Assembly: GCF_900079775.1 (NCBI RefSeq)
Contig: NZ_LT556049.1
Coordinates: 32,468-96,467 of the forward strand
Source: Leyella lascolaii
GTDB lineage: Bacteria > Bacteroidota > Bacteroidia > Bacteroidales > Bacteroidaceae
Length of the DNA: 64,000 nucleotides
Reading direction: 5' to 3'
This document shows positions 24,494 to 33,149 of this stretch, in pieces; position 1 is the stretch's first letter; the number at the start of each line of letters is the position of its first letter. Both the position numbers and the translations under genes were made by a program. The notes beneath the pieces were generated by a model. That model saw only the letters and a program-made list of their open reading frames with translations, was not told the origin of the DNA and made no database searches.

Positions 24494-25555
24494 TCACGTG
24501 TGCTGTCCGCCCTTTGCCGGAGTAAGCATGCGCACCACCGGCGACACCATGCGCTGCAGCAGCCATGCCGCCGGAACGGTTATCGCCGTGGTGAGAAGGA
24601 ATGTCTGCCAGTAGCCCAAGTGCATATGGTGTATGTGTACAAGCACGAAGTTGCTGTGTATGAGATAGCATTCCAGACTCAGCGCGCCCACCGTGCGCAG
24701 CGCGGCGTTCATCCATCCGGGCGTGCGGCGCAGCATCCTGACGAGCAGCAGCACCGTGGTGAAGGTGAGCGGGATGTATATCATACGCTCGACGAACAGC
24801 GGGAACCTGCCGTGCAGCTCCTGTTCGAGATACAGACACGTGCCGAACGTCATGCCGAACGTCACGAGCAGCAGCGGCATGGAGCCTTTCTGAAGGCACC
24901 GCCGTTCCATTACGAGCTGTCCGGCGTTGATGCCGAGGAAGAAAACCGGCACCCTGCTCCAGAATATCTCTATGTGACCGACAGCCGAGTGAAGCGGTCC
25001 CACCCACTGCACCGCCACACACCACACCACCATCAGCACCGGCAGCCAGCGGTATACCGGCAGTCTGGAGACGAGCCACATGTAGGGCGGTGCGGCGATA
25101 TAGAGAGCCATGATTGCCGGGATGTACCAGAACGTCAGTTCGTCGTGTTCCCAGAATCCGAGGTTCAAGGTCACGTCGCCTATCAGGTCGCCCAGGCTGC
25201 TGCTGTAGCGACCGCTTCCGAGGAAGTCGGGAACATAGAAAAGGCATGCCATGACGAGCCATGCGGGGAAAATGCGCGCGAACCTTCTGGCGTAGAAGAG
25301 CCTCGTGTCCGGATGGCGCGTCCATGCGAACCACAGTCCCACTCCGCTGAGGAAGAGAAACATGTCCACCCCCACATTGCCGCAACGGTGCAGTCCGTAG
25401 AACGGGTCATCGCGTCTCACCCACACGTGGAACAGTATGATGAAGAGCATAGCCAGTCCCATCAGCTCGCCCCTGAAGCGGCTTATGTCTGCAAGAGGAA
25501 TGCCCCCTCCGTCCTTTCCGGCTGTCTTTAATCCGCCGTTCTTGCCTGTGTTCAT
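24494..25555 (-). CDS. Acyltransferase family 3 membrane protein
   Basis: 353 residues with about ten TM helices. The N-terminal part has the acyltransferase-3 pattern: LAMLFIILFHVWVRRDDPF (with the catalytic-type His) and NVGVDMFLFLSGVGLWFAW (the VD-x-F-F-x-x-SG motif), then RRFARIFPAW. These enzymes O-acetylate sugars of LPS, capsule or exopolysaccharide on or across the membrane. It sits between the UbiA gene and a second acyltransferase, all on one strand. The acceptor is unknown. Confidence 0.88.
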   Translation of the reverse strand: MNTGKNGGLKTAGKDGGGIPLADISRFRGELMGLAMLFIILFHVWVRRDDPFYGLHRCGNVGVDMFLFLSGVGLWFAWTRHPDTRLFYARRFARIFPAWLVMACLFYVPDFLGSGRYSSSLGDLIGDVTLNLGFWEHDELTFWYIPAIMALYIAAPPYMWLVSRLPVYRWLPVLMVVWCVAVQWVGPLHSAVGHIEIFWSRVPVFFLGINAGQLVMERRCLQKGSMPLLLVTFGMTFGTCLYLEQELHGRFPLFVERMIYIPLTFTTVLLLVRMLRRTPGWMNAALRTVGALSLECYLIHSNFVLVHIHHMHLGYWQTFLLTTAITVPAAWLLQRMVSPVVRMLTPAKGGQHT

Positions 25556-25596
25556 ATTCAGGATATATCTTTAAGCCGCACGCCGTAGACGGTGTG

Positions 25597-26649
25597 TCAG
25601 CCTTTCTTCATTTTGTTTATTATAAGCCTTGTAGCCCATGCCAGAGCCACGCAGGCAATGATGTAGAGCAGAAGTCCGGCATAGACGTCGCCGCGGCGGC
25701 TTATGCCGATGAATATCTTGCGCGCCACGGGATGTATCACGAAAAGTGCGGCGGAGAGCTTGCCCAGATGCGAGAGCTTTATACAGAGATAGACGGGCAT
25801 GAGCTTCACCGTACCCACGGCGGCAAGACACACATACAGCGGTGCCCACAGCCACAAGTGGAAATTCATTCCGCAGAGTATCACACTCAAATAAGACAGA
25901 AACGTGATCAATGCCCATATCCGACGCGGCATATGAACGCAGTATCTGGCATAGAGAAGTCCGGCGCAGAAAGGCAGCATACTGCCTATGAAGTTGTATC
26001 GCAGACGGTTGAGCGTCTCCCCCTGAGGGTCGCATACCACCTGCAAACCCCAGCACACGACAACCACCGCCACCGCCGACAGCCATCCTCCGCGCCTCAG
26101 CAGCAGTATGTAAACGGCATAGACCTGCAGCATAAGACCGAAAAACCAGTACGGACCGGGCCATATCACCTTGTCGGGAGAGGGCATAAGGTTGTTGAGC
26201 ATGAGCAGCTGTCCGATGATGTCGGGCACGGCATAGCGGTGCGCGCCCGGCGTTATGGCGTCGACCATGATGAATATGGCGAAGCCCACAATCATCATGT
26301 CGAACAGCTTGCGGAAGTGTGTCCGCATGAACGTCATCCTGTCCGGCACGGGCACATGCGGCGTGTGCTCATATTTAGCCACCAGTCCGTAGGCACTGAG
26401 AAAGAGGAACACCGGCACGCCGTAGTGTCCGAAGAACGACAGCAGGTGCACAGGCAGGTTGATGTCGGGCTCGAGCAGTGCCCGCATCAGTGCCATGCTG
26501 CGGTCTTTGTCGAACGTATATTCATTCTCCTTCACGGCGAATCCCAGCCAGTGGCAGTAGTTGTGGAGCACTATGCCCGCAATAGCCATTGCCCTGAGAG
26601 TCGAGCACTCGGTGCGCGAAAGCAGTTGGTTGTTGTTTATTTTAAGCAT
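25597..26649 (-). CDS. Acyltransferase family 3 membrane protein, second copy
   Basis: About 350 residues from ATG 26649 (MLKINNNQLLSRTECSTLRA). Upstream in-frame ATGs at 26676 and 26733 exist, the latter overlapping the preceding gene, but the domain starts after residue ~10 here. Motifs: AIAGIVLHNYCHWLGF, then FFGHYGVPVFLFLSAYGLV and MTFMRTHFRKLFDMMIVG, in acyltransferase-3 order. About ten TM helices. Only distantly similar to the neighbouring acyltransferase, so it may modify a different position. Same strand and close spacing suggest one operon with the phosphoethanolamine transferase upstream. Confidence 0.85.
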   Translation of the reverse strand: MLKINNNQLLSRTECSTLRAMAIAGIVLHNYCHWLGFAVKENEYTFDKDRSMALMRALLEPDINLPVHLLSFFGHYGVPVFLFLSAYGLVAKYEHTPHVPVPDRMTFMRTHFRKLFDMMIVGFAIFIMVDAITPGAHRYAVPDIIGQLLMLNNLMPSPDKVIWPGPYWFFGLMLQVYAVYILLLRRGGWLSAVAVVVVCWGLQVVCDPQGETLNRLRYNFIGSMLPFCAGLLYARYCVHMPRRIWALITFLSYLSVILCGMNFHLWLWAPLYVCLAAVGTVKLMPVYLCIKLSHLGKLSAALFVIHPVARKIFIGISRRGDVYAGLLLYIIACVALAWATRLIINKMKKG

Positions 26650-26719
26650 ATCCTGTGTGGTGTTATGTATCGGCATGCGGGCTGTGCGCTGTATGCGGCG
26701 GCGCGCCATGCCTGTCTTC

Positions 26720-28564
26720 TCATATTCCCTCAAGCCTGTCGTAGTCGGTGACTCCCTTCAGCAGCCTCGGGCGGGTCTCGTCGTAGTCGGGCGACAGCAG
26801 GTCGTAGCGCGGCTCGTAGCATGGCGCCGAGATGCCTGCGAGCCCCATGAGCAGATGCGGCAGGGCGTCGGTCATGAACCGTCTGTCGCGTGCCGCCCTC
26901 ATTGCCCTGAGCACTTCCGGACGCCTGCGCGCGTATCTTGACGAGCACCATATCCAGAACGGGATGTCGAACTCGGCGTGCGCGAGCCGCGCGTCTATCT
27001 CAGCCGAGTGCATGCGGCAGAAGAAGTGCATGTCGCCCTCGTAGCATTCCTCGCCGTGGTCGGGCATGTATATCACCACCGCGTCGTCGTTGCGGAAGCG
27101 GTCTACAATCCTGTCCACCACGGAGTCGTTGTATAGCACTGCGTTGTCATAGTCGGAAAGGATGCGTCTCTCCCTTGCGTTGAGGTTGGGCTTGAGCTCC
27201 TTGTAGTCGTCGCCCTTGAACAGTTTGCGGTCTTTAGGACTGCGCTGGCGGTAGCTCACGTGCTGTCCTATGAGATGGAAAATCACCAGGTTGTGGTCTC
27301 CTCCCTGCCCTTTCAGCCTGTCGTAGTCGTCGAGCAGACCCTCGTCATAGGTGTGCAGGCGGTCGTTGCGCGTGTCAAACTGCGCCTCACTGAGCGTAGG
27401 GTTGTTGAGGAAGAAGCCGCCGCTGAAGTCGTATACCGCCTCATGCGCCTTCGGCAGAAACTGGTTTGTGAGGAACGTCACGTGGTATCCTGCCTTGCGG
27501 AACACCTCTGTGAAGAGCGGATAGTCGCACCACTCGCCCTTCTGCCCCTCCACGCGCGTGGAGAAAACACTCTTGAACACGAAGCTCGTGAGGTTGTGGG
27601 GCGACACCACATCGGTGAACTTCACGAGGCGTCCCTGCCTCTCGAGCCTCTGCTGACGGGGCGTCGTGGGCATGGGATAGCCGTACATCGCCGAGTGGTG
27701 GCGGCTGTAGCTCTCGCCGATAATGAGCACAATGGTGGGGCTGCTGTACGAGCAGCTGTCCACCCTGACGTCGTTTATGCCTGCTATGAGCCTGTCTATC
27801 TGCTTTGCCGCGAGCGAGTTGGCATACACGCTGAACACAAGCCGGTAGGCTGGAAGATATAGCTGGGCGTGGTCTTTCTCCGTGAGCGTGTGCTCCACCT
27901 CGCCTATGTTGGTGCCGCTCATGAGCTTCCATGTAGCCTGTTTGTTGTCCGCCGACACGACGGTAGCCCACACCACCATTATCACGACGGCAAGTCCGGC
28001 GGCAGCCCTTACGTAAGCCTCCGACGCGAACGCGGCTATCCTCCTGCCCGCCTCGCGCAGGCGTTGCTCCGTGCGGTGCGGGATGATGTGGGGGAACTTC
28101 AGGCGCAGGGCAGTGAGCACATGCAGGATGATGAGCGCGAGCACCCATCCCACGCTGCTTGTGATGACTCCCGGCGACACGCACGAGCGCAGAAACTCGC
28201 CCGCCTCGCGCGTGTCGGTCTCGCCGACGAGCATGAGCATCGAGGGCGTGAGCGTGGACTGGAACTTCACAAAGCAGTATACGTCGACGAGCGACGTGGT
28301 GTAAAGTGCCACATAGAGCAGTCCTCTCGCCCACCGCCTTACGGCAAGCGGCAGCAGCGCGAGCACTATGCACAGGGCGTAAGTGTCGAGCAGCAGTTCG
28401 AGATAAAGATTGTCGTAAACCTTGGCACCCTTACTGTCGGGCAACACCGCCCACGAACTTACGCATCCGAGCGCGTACATGAAAAAGAAGAACGAGGCGT
28501 TGGCGCCTATCGGCTTTACGGCAAGCGTGAGCGCATCGCACAGTGCTTTCACAACTTTCTGCAT
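26720..28564 (-). CDS. Phosphoethanolamine transferase (EptA/CptA-type sulfatase-fold membrane enzyme)
   Basis: 614 residues. Five TM helices in the first ~200 residues are followed by a periplasmic alkaline-phosphatase/sulfatase fold. Key points: TIVLIIGESYSRHHSAMYGYPMP (metal ligand Glu), SPHNLTSFVFKSVFS (the likely nucleophile Thr), VIFHLIGQHVSY, VVIYMPDHGEECYEGDMHFF (metal-binding Asp-His). It transfers phosphoethanolamine from phosphatidylethanolamine to lipid A, core sugars or another glycan, which often lowers binding of cationic peptides. Its own promoter (28580-28588) lies 16 bases upstream of the start, so the message is nearly leaderless. It heads the envelope cluster. Confidence 0.9.
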   Translation of the reverse strand: MQKVVKALCDALTLAVKPIGANASFFFFMYALGCVSSWAVLPDSKGAKVYDNLYLELLLDTYALCIVLALLPLAVRRWARGLLYVALYTTSLVDVYCFVKFQSTLTPSMLMLVGETDTREAGEFLRSCVSPGVITSSVGWVLALIILHVLTALRLKFPHIIPHRTEQRLREAGRRIAAFASEAYVRAAAGLAVVIMVVWATVVSADNKQATWKLMSGTNIGEVEHTLTEKDHAQLYLPAYRLVFSVYANSLAAKQIDRLIAGINDVRVDSCSYSSPTIVLIIGESYSRHHSAMYGYPMPTTPRQQRLERQGRLVKFTDVVSPHNLTSFVFKSVFSTRVEGQKGEWCDYPLFTEVFRKAGYHVTFLTNQFLPKAHEAVYDFSGGFFLNNPTLSEAQFDTRNDRLHTYDEGLLDDYDRLKGQGGDHNLVIFHLIGQHVSYRQRSPKDRKLFKGDDYKELKPNLNARERRILSDYDNAVLYNDSVVDRIVDRFRNDDAVVIYMPDHGEECYEGDMHFFCRMHSAEIDARLAHAEFDIPFWIWCSSRYARRRPEVLRAMRAARDRRFMTDALPHLLMGLAGISAPCYEPRYDLLSPDYDETRPRLLKGVTDYDRLEGI

Positions 28565-28579
28565 GTTATGGAATTTTTG

Positions 28580-28588
28580 GCAAAGTTA
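28580..28588 (-). promoter_or_regulatory. -7 promoter element of the phosphoethanolamine transferase gene
   Basis: The minus strand reads TAACTTTGC, an exact Bacteroidota TAnnTTTG match, 16 bases from the start codon. Confidence 0.65.
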
Positions 28589-28620
28589 CATCAAAATCGT
28601 GAAATACGGAAATAAACTCC

Positions 28621-29238
28621 TCACTGACGCGCACCGGCGATGATGCTGTCGAGCTGCCGGCGCGTGTCCTCCGCTCCGGTGAACACTATTCCGTGCATTC
28701 CCAGCCTGCGCGCCGTCTCCACATTCGCCTCCTTGTCGTCGATGAAGACTGTCTGCTCCGGCTTCAGCGAATAGCGGTCGAGCAGTATGCGGTATATCTG
28801 AGGCTCGGGTTTCACCTCCTTCTCTATGCCCGACACCACGGTGCCTTCAAGGAGCGAGAGGAAGTCGAACCGCTCGAAAGCCACGTGTATGTTCTCAGCC
28901 GACCAGTTGGTGAGACCGTACAGCCGGTAGCCTTCGTCCTTCAGACTGCGCAGCAACGCCACGCTCTCCGGCTTCTCTCCCCGTAGCATCTCTCCCCAAT
29001 GCACCGGAAACATCTCTATAGCCTCCCTGAACTCGGGATGAAGGGCAGTGAGCTGTGCCACGCCCTCGGCGTAGCTGCGTCCCCGGTCGTTCTCAAGATT
29101 CCACTCGTCGGTGCATATGTTTGCGAGGAAATACTCCATACGGCTGTCGTCGTTGAAGTATCCGCGATAGTAGTAGCGGCTGTTCCAGTCGACGAGCACG
29201 CCTCCGAAGTCGAATACGATGTTCTTTATCTGTGACAT
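28621..29238 (-). CDS. HAD-IA family hydrolase (YihX-like phosphatase)
   Basis: 205 residues. Motif I is IVFDFGGVLVDWN (nucleophile Asp; G in place of the second Asp's neighbour as in YihX/epoxide-hydrolase-N types). Motif II is YRLYGLTNWSAENI, the Lys is in EVKPEPQIYRILL, and motif III is TVFIDDKEANVETARRLGMHGIVF. This is the pattern of small-molecule phosphatases acting on sugar phosphates such as glucose-1-phosphate. It has its own promoter at 29300-29308. It appears independent of the envelope cluster, although it has the same strand. Confidence 0.9.
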   Translation of the reverse strand: MSQIKNIVFDFGGVLVDWNSRYYYRGYFNDDSRMEYFLANICTDEWNLENDRGRSYAEGVAQLTALHPEFREAIEMFPVHWGEMLRGEKPESVALLRSLKDEGYRLYGLTNWSAENIHVAFERFDFLSLLEGTVVSGIEKEVKPEPQIYRILLDRYSLKPEQTVFIDDKEANVETARRLGMHGIVFTGAEDTRRQLDSIIAGARQ

Positions 29239-29299
29239 GTCTGTATGTAAATGGTTTTGTGATTATGTCGCCTGCATATTGCAGAAGCGTTATTATGTT

Positions 29300-29308
29300 G
29301 CAAATATA
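29300..29308 (-). promoter_or_regulatory. -7 promoter element of the HAD-IA hydrolase gene
   Basis: The minus strand reads TATATTTGC, matching TAnnTTTG, about 62 bases upstream of the start at 29238. Confidence 0.6.
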
Positions 29309-29406
29309 TAAATTCAACGGCATTACAGCAAATTGTCACCGCGCTTTTTGGCGTGACACCGTCGCACGACAGGAAAAACGGTGCGGAATACATGAAAACG
29401 CGGTTT

Positions 29407-29750
29407 CGCATTGACTGTTTTTAAATAAAACAGGCTGCACTCGGCAATTTGAAAGCATGCTTTCATTGCACTCACTGGCACTGTCTTTAAATAAAACAGG
29501 CTGCACTCGGCAATTTGAAAGCATGCTTTCATTGCACTCACTGGCACTGTTTTTAAATAAAACAGGCTGCACTCGGCAATTTGAAAGCATGCTTTCATTG
29601 CACTCACTGGCACTGTTTTTGAATAAAACATGCTGCGACAGGCAATTTGAGAGCAAGATATCATTACGTTCGTTGGCACTGTTTTTGAATAAAACAGGCT
29701 GGGACAGGCAATTTGAGAGCAAGATATCATTGAGTCCGTTGGTATTTTTT
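29407..29750. repeat. 66-bp repeat array, five units
   Basis: CAGGCTG (CATGCTG in the fourth) recurs at 29431, 29497, 29563, 29629 and 29695. Units contain AAATAAAACAGGCTGCACTCGG, then AAAGCATGCTTTC as a central palindrome and TGCACTCACTGGCACTG. In this array the core is plus-oriented, away from the nearest gene start (29238, minus), unlike the other arrays of this family. Confidence 0.9.
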
Positions 29751-30196
29751 TTTGACAAAAGAAAACGGCGAAAGAGATTTCGGATAACGCTGAAAAGTGT
29801 ATCGCACAGCCTCATCCGTTCCTCCATTTCACGGTTTTACTGTTACAGAAAGCCCGTTTTGCGGCAGACGTGTCACCGGAAAGGCTCACCGACAGCTCCG
29901 AAAAGGCTTTTCCGCACCGTCAAAATGCCTTTTCCGTACTGCGAAACGGGCTTTCCCGCAGGACGGAAAAGCCTTTCCTGCAATGTTGAAAAGGCTTTTA
30001 TAAATGGTAAGAATGTGTATGTCATTGGTTTACAATATATTATCCGAATCGCAAAATACTGCGCCAAATGCGTCCGGACAGACGCCCAGCCGCAAATAAA
30101 CGGTTCTCGCGGAGTTGAGGTTGGACAAATATACGGGTTCGTTGGTATTGCGCACAGAGAACATGTATACCCGTCTCATACCGCAGCCTGCCAAAA

Positions 30197-30311
30197 GTAG
30201 AGACGCAAGATTTTGCGTCTCACGAGGAGACGATAGCAACACACGCATGCAACAATGCATTGACGGCAAAGGACTTACCTCATTGTGAGACGCAAGATTT
30301 TGCGTCTCTAC
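30197..30311. repeat. 115-bp BIME-like element, copy A
   Basis: Bounded by GTAGAGACGC and GCGTCTCTAC. Each end is a 22-base palindrome GAGACGCAA-N4-TTGCGTCTC (30200-30221 and 30287-30308). The interior is divergent from other copies apart from a short ACTTACCTCATTGT-like end. Both outer flanks resemble the usual right flank. Confidence 0.9.
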
Positions 30312-30373
30312 TTTGGGCAGGCAACCGTAGTGAGCCTGAGGCATTCACCTTATATTACAATGGCGGCAGCCTT

Positions 30374-30488
30374 GTAGAGACGCAAGATTTTGCGTCTCAC
30401 GAGAAGGTAAGTGCAATATATATTGACAGGAATGTGCTGATAGACATTGAGTTTGTTGCTCGGGAGACGCAAGATTTTGCGTCTCTAC
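30374..30488. repeat. 115-bp BIME-like element, copy B (interior inverted)
   Basis: End palindromes at 30377-30398 and 30464-30485. Left flank ACAATGGCGGCAGCC and right flank CTACTTTTTACAGG are in the common order, but the interior (GAAGGTAAGTGCAATATATA...) is the reverse complement of that in copies at 53774, 53950 and 55204. Confidence 0.9.
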
Positions 30489-30549
30489 TTTTTACAGGCA
30501 TCATAATGAACCCGAGACTTTCACCTTACATTACAATGGCGGCAGCCTT

Positions 30550-30664
30550 GTAGAGACGCAAAATCTTGCGTCTCACGATTAGGTCAGTCCAATTTTTATT
30601 GACGGGAATATGCTGATAGACATTGAGTTTGTTGCTCGGGAGACGCAAGATTTTGCGTCTCTAC
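30550..30664. repeat. 115-bp BIME-like element, copy C (interior inverted)
   Basis: End palindromes at 30553-30574 and 30640-30661; 176 bases after copy B, so the 115-bp element and a 61-base spacer form a tandem unit. The interior has the same inverted orientation as copy B. Confidence 0.9.
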
Positions 30665-30725
30665 TTTTTACAGGCATCATAATGAACCTGTGACTTTCAC
30701 CTTATATTATAATTGCGGCAGTCCT

Positions 30726-30750
30726 GTGGAGACGCAAAATCTTGCGTCTC
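30726..30750. repeat. 115-bp element, copy D, left end only
   Basis: One palindrome (30729-30750) lies again 176 bases after copy C, with no second palindrome before the glutamine synthetase terminator, so this copy is truncated. Confidence 0.8.
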
Positions 30751-30784
30751 CCGTTGAGTCCACAGCAACACAGGCACACAAAAA

Positions 30785-30819
30785 ACGCTCTCCACAGCTA
30801 TTGCAGCCGCGGAAAGCGT
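30785..30819 (-). terminator. Intrinsic terminator of glutamine synthetase III
   Basis: On the minus strand ACGCTTTCC (30811-30819) pairs with GGAGAGCGT (30785-30793), followed by TTTTTTG. It lies 32 bases past the stop codon. Confidence 0.75.
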
Positions 30820-30851
30820 CGGACGTATGATATTCTTATTTAGTCTGAAGG

Positions 30852-33041
30852 TTATTTTATGAACAGCAGCTCACGGTATTTCGGCAAGGTCCACAGCTCG
30901 TCCGACACGATGAGCTCGAGCTTGTCGATGTGGCGGCGTATGAACTCGAGCTTCGGAGCCACGGTGTCGTGATAGGCGATAGCCTTCTCGCGGCAGCTCT
31001 CTATCCTGTTCGCCACCTTGCGCGCCTCTACGAGTTCCTCAACGCCGGTCTCTATTATCTGCGTGCGCTGTGCTATTTCCTCTATTATCTTCTTGTTTCT
31101 CGACGTCAGCTCATCAGCCTTGTTGGCAGGGAATATGTCGTACATGCTCTGCACGTTCTTTGCCAGCTGACTCTGATAGTGCGTACATACGGGTATGATA
31201 TGGTTCATCGTGAGGTCTCCCATCACCCTTGCCTCAATCTGGATGCGCTTGGTGTAGGTCTCCCACTTCACCTCGTTGCGTGCCATCAGCTCCTTGCGGT
31301 TCATCACGTTGAGCTTCTCGAACATGCCGATGCTTTCCTCGTCGAGGTAGCGGTCGAACACCACGGGGCATGAAGTCTCGCAGTCGAGTCCCCTGCTTTC
31401 GGCTTCCCTCTTCCACTCGTCGCAGTATCCGTTGCCCTCGAATATTATCGGCTTGCATGTCTTCACGTCGTCTCTGATCACGTCTATGATGGCACTCATC
31501 TTGTCCTCTCCCCCCGCTATGAGCGCGTCCACGCGCTGCTTGAAGCTGTTGAGAGCCTCAGCCACAGCCGAGTTGAGCACAATCATCGCACTGGCACAGT
31601 TTGCCTCAGAGCCCACAGCGCGGAATTCGAAGCGGTTGCCGGTGAACGCGAATGGCGACGTACGGTTGCGGTCGGTGTTGTCGATGAGCAGTTCGGGTAT
31701 CTCAGGTATGTCGAGCTTCAGTCCCTGTTTGCCCGCCACGTTGAGCAGTGTCTCCTTGTCGGCGTTCTCGATGTGTTCGAGCAGTTGGCTGAGCTGGTGT
31801 CCGAGGAACGACGAGATGATGGCAGGCGGTGCCTCGTTGGCTCCCAGACGGTGGGCGTTTGTGGCACTCATGATGCTTGCCTTGAGCAGTCCGTTGTGGC
31901 GGTAGACAGCCATGAGCGTCTCCACGATGAACACCAGGAAGCGCAGGTTGTCCTCTGGCGTCTTTCCCGGAGCGTGGAGCAGTATGCCCGTGTCGGTGGT
32001 GAGGCTCCAGTTGTTGTGCTTTCCCGAGCCGTTGATGCCCGCATACGGCTTCTCGTGGAGCAACACCCTGAAGCTGTGCCGGCGCGCAACCTTCTTCATG
32101 AGAGACATGAGCAGCATGTTATGGTCTACCGCAAGGTTGCACTCCTCGTATATCGGAGCAAGCTCAAACTGGTTTGGCGCCACCTCGTTGTGGCGGGTCT
32201 TGCACGGAATGCCAAGCTCAAGAGCCTGCACTTCGAGGTCTTTCATGAAAGCCTGGACACGTTCCGGAATGGTTCCGAAGTAGTGGTCGTCCATCTGCTG
32301 GTTCTTTGCGGAGTCGTGACCCATGAGCGTGCGTCCGGTAAGCAGCAGGTCGGGACGTGCGGAATAAAGACCTTCGTCCACGAGGAAATACTCCTGTTCC
32401 CATCCCAGATTGCATGAAACCTTGCGCACGTCGGGATAGAAATACTGGCAGACAGCCTGTGCCGCCGTGCCCACGGCATGGAGAGCGCGCAGCAGCGGAG
32501 CCTTGTAGTCGAGTGCCTCTCCTGTGTATGATATGAAGATAGTGGGAATACAGAGCGTGTCATCGATGATGAATACGGGCGAGGTGGGGTCCCATGCCGA
32601 GTAGCCGCGTGCCTCGAAGGTGTTGCGTATGCCCCCGCTCGGGAACGAGCTTGCGTCAGGTTCCTGCTGCATAAGCAGTTTGCCGGAGAACTCCTCTATC
32701 ATTCCGCCCTTGCCGTCGTGCTCGATGAAGGCGTCGTGTTTCTCCGCCGTGCCTTCCGTGAGAGGCTGGAACCAGTGGGTGTAGTGCGTCACTCCGTTCT
32801 CCACAGCCCATTGCTTCATGCCCTTGGCTACCGCATCGGCAATGGAACGGTCGAGCCTTGTGCCGTTGTCCATTACGTCGATGAGCTGTTCATAAACGTC
32901 GCACGGAAGATACTTATACATCTTGGCGCGGTTGAACACGTATTTTCCGAAATACTCCGACGGGCGTTCGGCGGGTGTGACTGTTTCCTGTGGTTTCTTC
33001 TTGAAAGCCTCTGCCACAACCTCAAATCTTAAGTTTGCCAT
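30852..33041 (-). CDS. glnN: Glutamine synthetase type III
   Basis: 729 residues, the usual length of the GSIII group, far longer than GSI. The reaction joins ammonia to glutamate with ATP, the main ammonium-assimilation step, in the cytoplasm. Visible GSIII landmarks: YFGKYVFNRAKMYKYLP near the start, the VSCNLGWEQEYFLVDEGLY active-site segment with metal-binding Glu, KTRHNEVAPNQFELAPIYEECNLAVDHN, LLHEKPYAGINGSGKHNNWSL and RLGANEAPPAIIS with SPFAFTGNRFEFRAVGSE. It forms a double-ring dodecamer in the family. In Bacteroides fragilis the same enzyme type is called glnA. It is monocistronic, with promoter at 33131-33139 and terminator at 30785-30819. Confidence 0.96.
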   Translation of the reverse strand: MANLRFEVVAEAFKKKPQETVTPAERPSEYFGKYVFNRAKMYKYLPCDVYEQLIDVMDNGTRLDRSIADAVAKGMKQWAVENGVTHYTHWFQPLTEGTAEKHDAFIEHDGKGGMIEEFSGKLLMQQEPDASSFPSGGIRNTFEARGYSAWDPTSPVFIIDDTLCIPTIFISYTGEALDYKAPLLRALHAVGTAAQAVCQYFYPDVRKVSCNLGWEQEYFLVDEGLYSARPDLLLTGRTLMGHDSAKNQQMDDHYFGTIPERVQAFMKDLEVQALELGIPCKTRHNEVAPNQFELAPIYEECNLAVDHNMLLMSLMKKVARRHSFRVLLHEKPYAGINGSGKHNNWSLTTDTGILLHAPGKTPEDNLRFLVFIVETLMAVYRHNGLLKASIMSATNAHRLGANEAPPAIISSFLGHQLSQLLEHIENADKETLLNVAGKQGLKLDIPEIPELLIDNTDRNRTSPFAFTGNRFEFRAVGSEANCASAMIVLNSAVAEALNSFKQRVDALIAGGEDKMSAIIDVIRDDVKTCKPIIFEGNGYCDEWKREAESRGLDCETSCPVVFDRYLDEESIGMFEKLNVMNRKELMARNEVKWETYTKRIQIEARVMGDLTMNHIIPVCTHYQSQLAKNVQSMYDIFPANKADELTSRNKKIIEEIAQRTQIIETGVEELVEARKVANRIESCREKAIAYHDTVAPKLEFIRRHIDKLELIVSDELWTLPKYRELLFIK

Positions 33042-33130
33042 TGTTTTAAGAATGTTATTTTTGGGTTTTACTGTTGCTATTGCTCCGCATGTGCTGTGTC
33101 AGCATTCTATCAGTTTACATGTATTGCGGT

Positions 33131-33139
33131 GCAAAGTTA
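33131..33139 (-). promoter_or_regulatory. -7 promoter element of glutamine synthetase III
   Basis: The minus strand reads TAACTTTGC, an exact TAnnTTTG match, directly at the gene-proximal end of the 66-bp repeat array. Confidence 0.65.
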
Positions 33140-33149
33140 AGTTTTTTTT

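Larger units (their letters stand above)
29239..30851. other. 1.6-kb gene-free repeat island
   Basis: No credible gene. In order it holds: a minus-strand promoter (29300-29308), five 66-bp repeat units (about 29407-29750), a block of short inverted GAAAAGGCTTTTCC-like repeats (29870-30000) related to 50505-50640, and three full and one partial 115-bp elements (30197-30750). It ends in a hairpin terminator (30785-30819) for glutamine synthetase. Open frames here come from repeat periods divisible by three. Confidence 0.8.

Noticed and set aside
29336..30200. Opposite-strand open frames through the repeat island
   Set aside because: They consist of 66-base units and inverted repeats, without ribosome site, domain or plausible composition.
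30197..30750. CRISPR-like look of evenly spaced repeats
   Set aside because: The palindromes are paired in a fixed 115-base design with related interiors, the other arrays are contiguous 66-base tandem repeats without spacers, and no cas gene is present.
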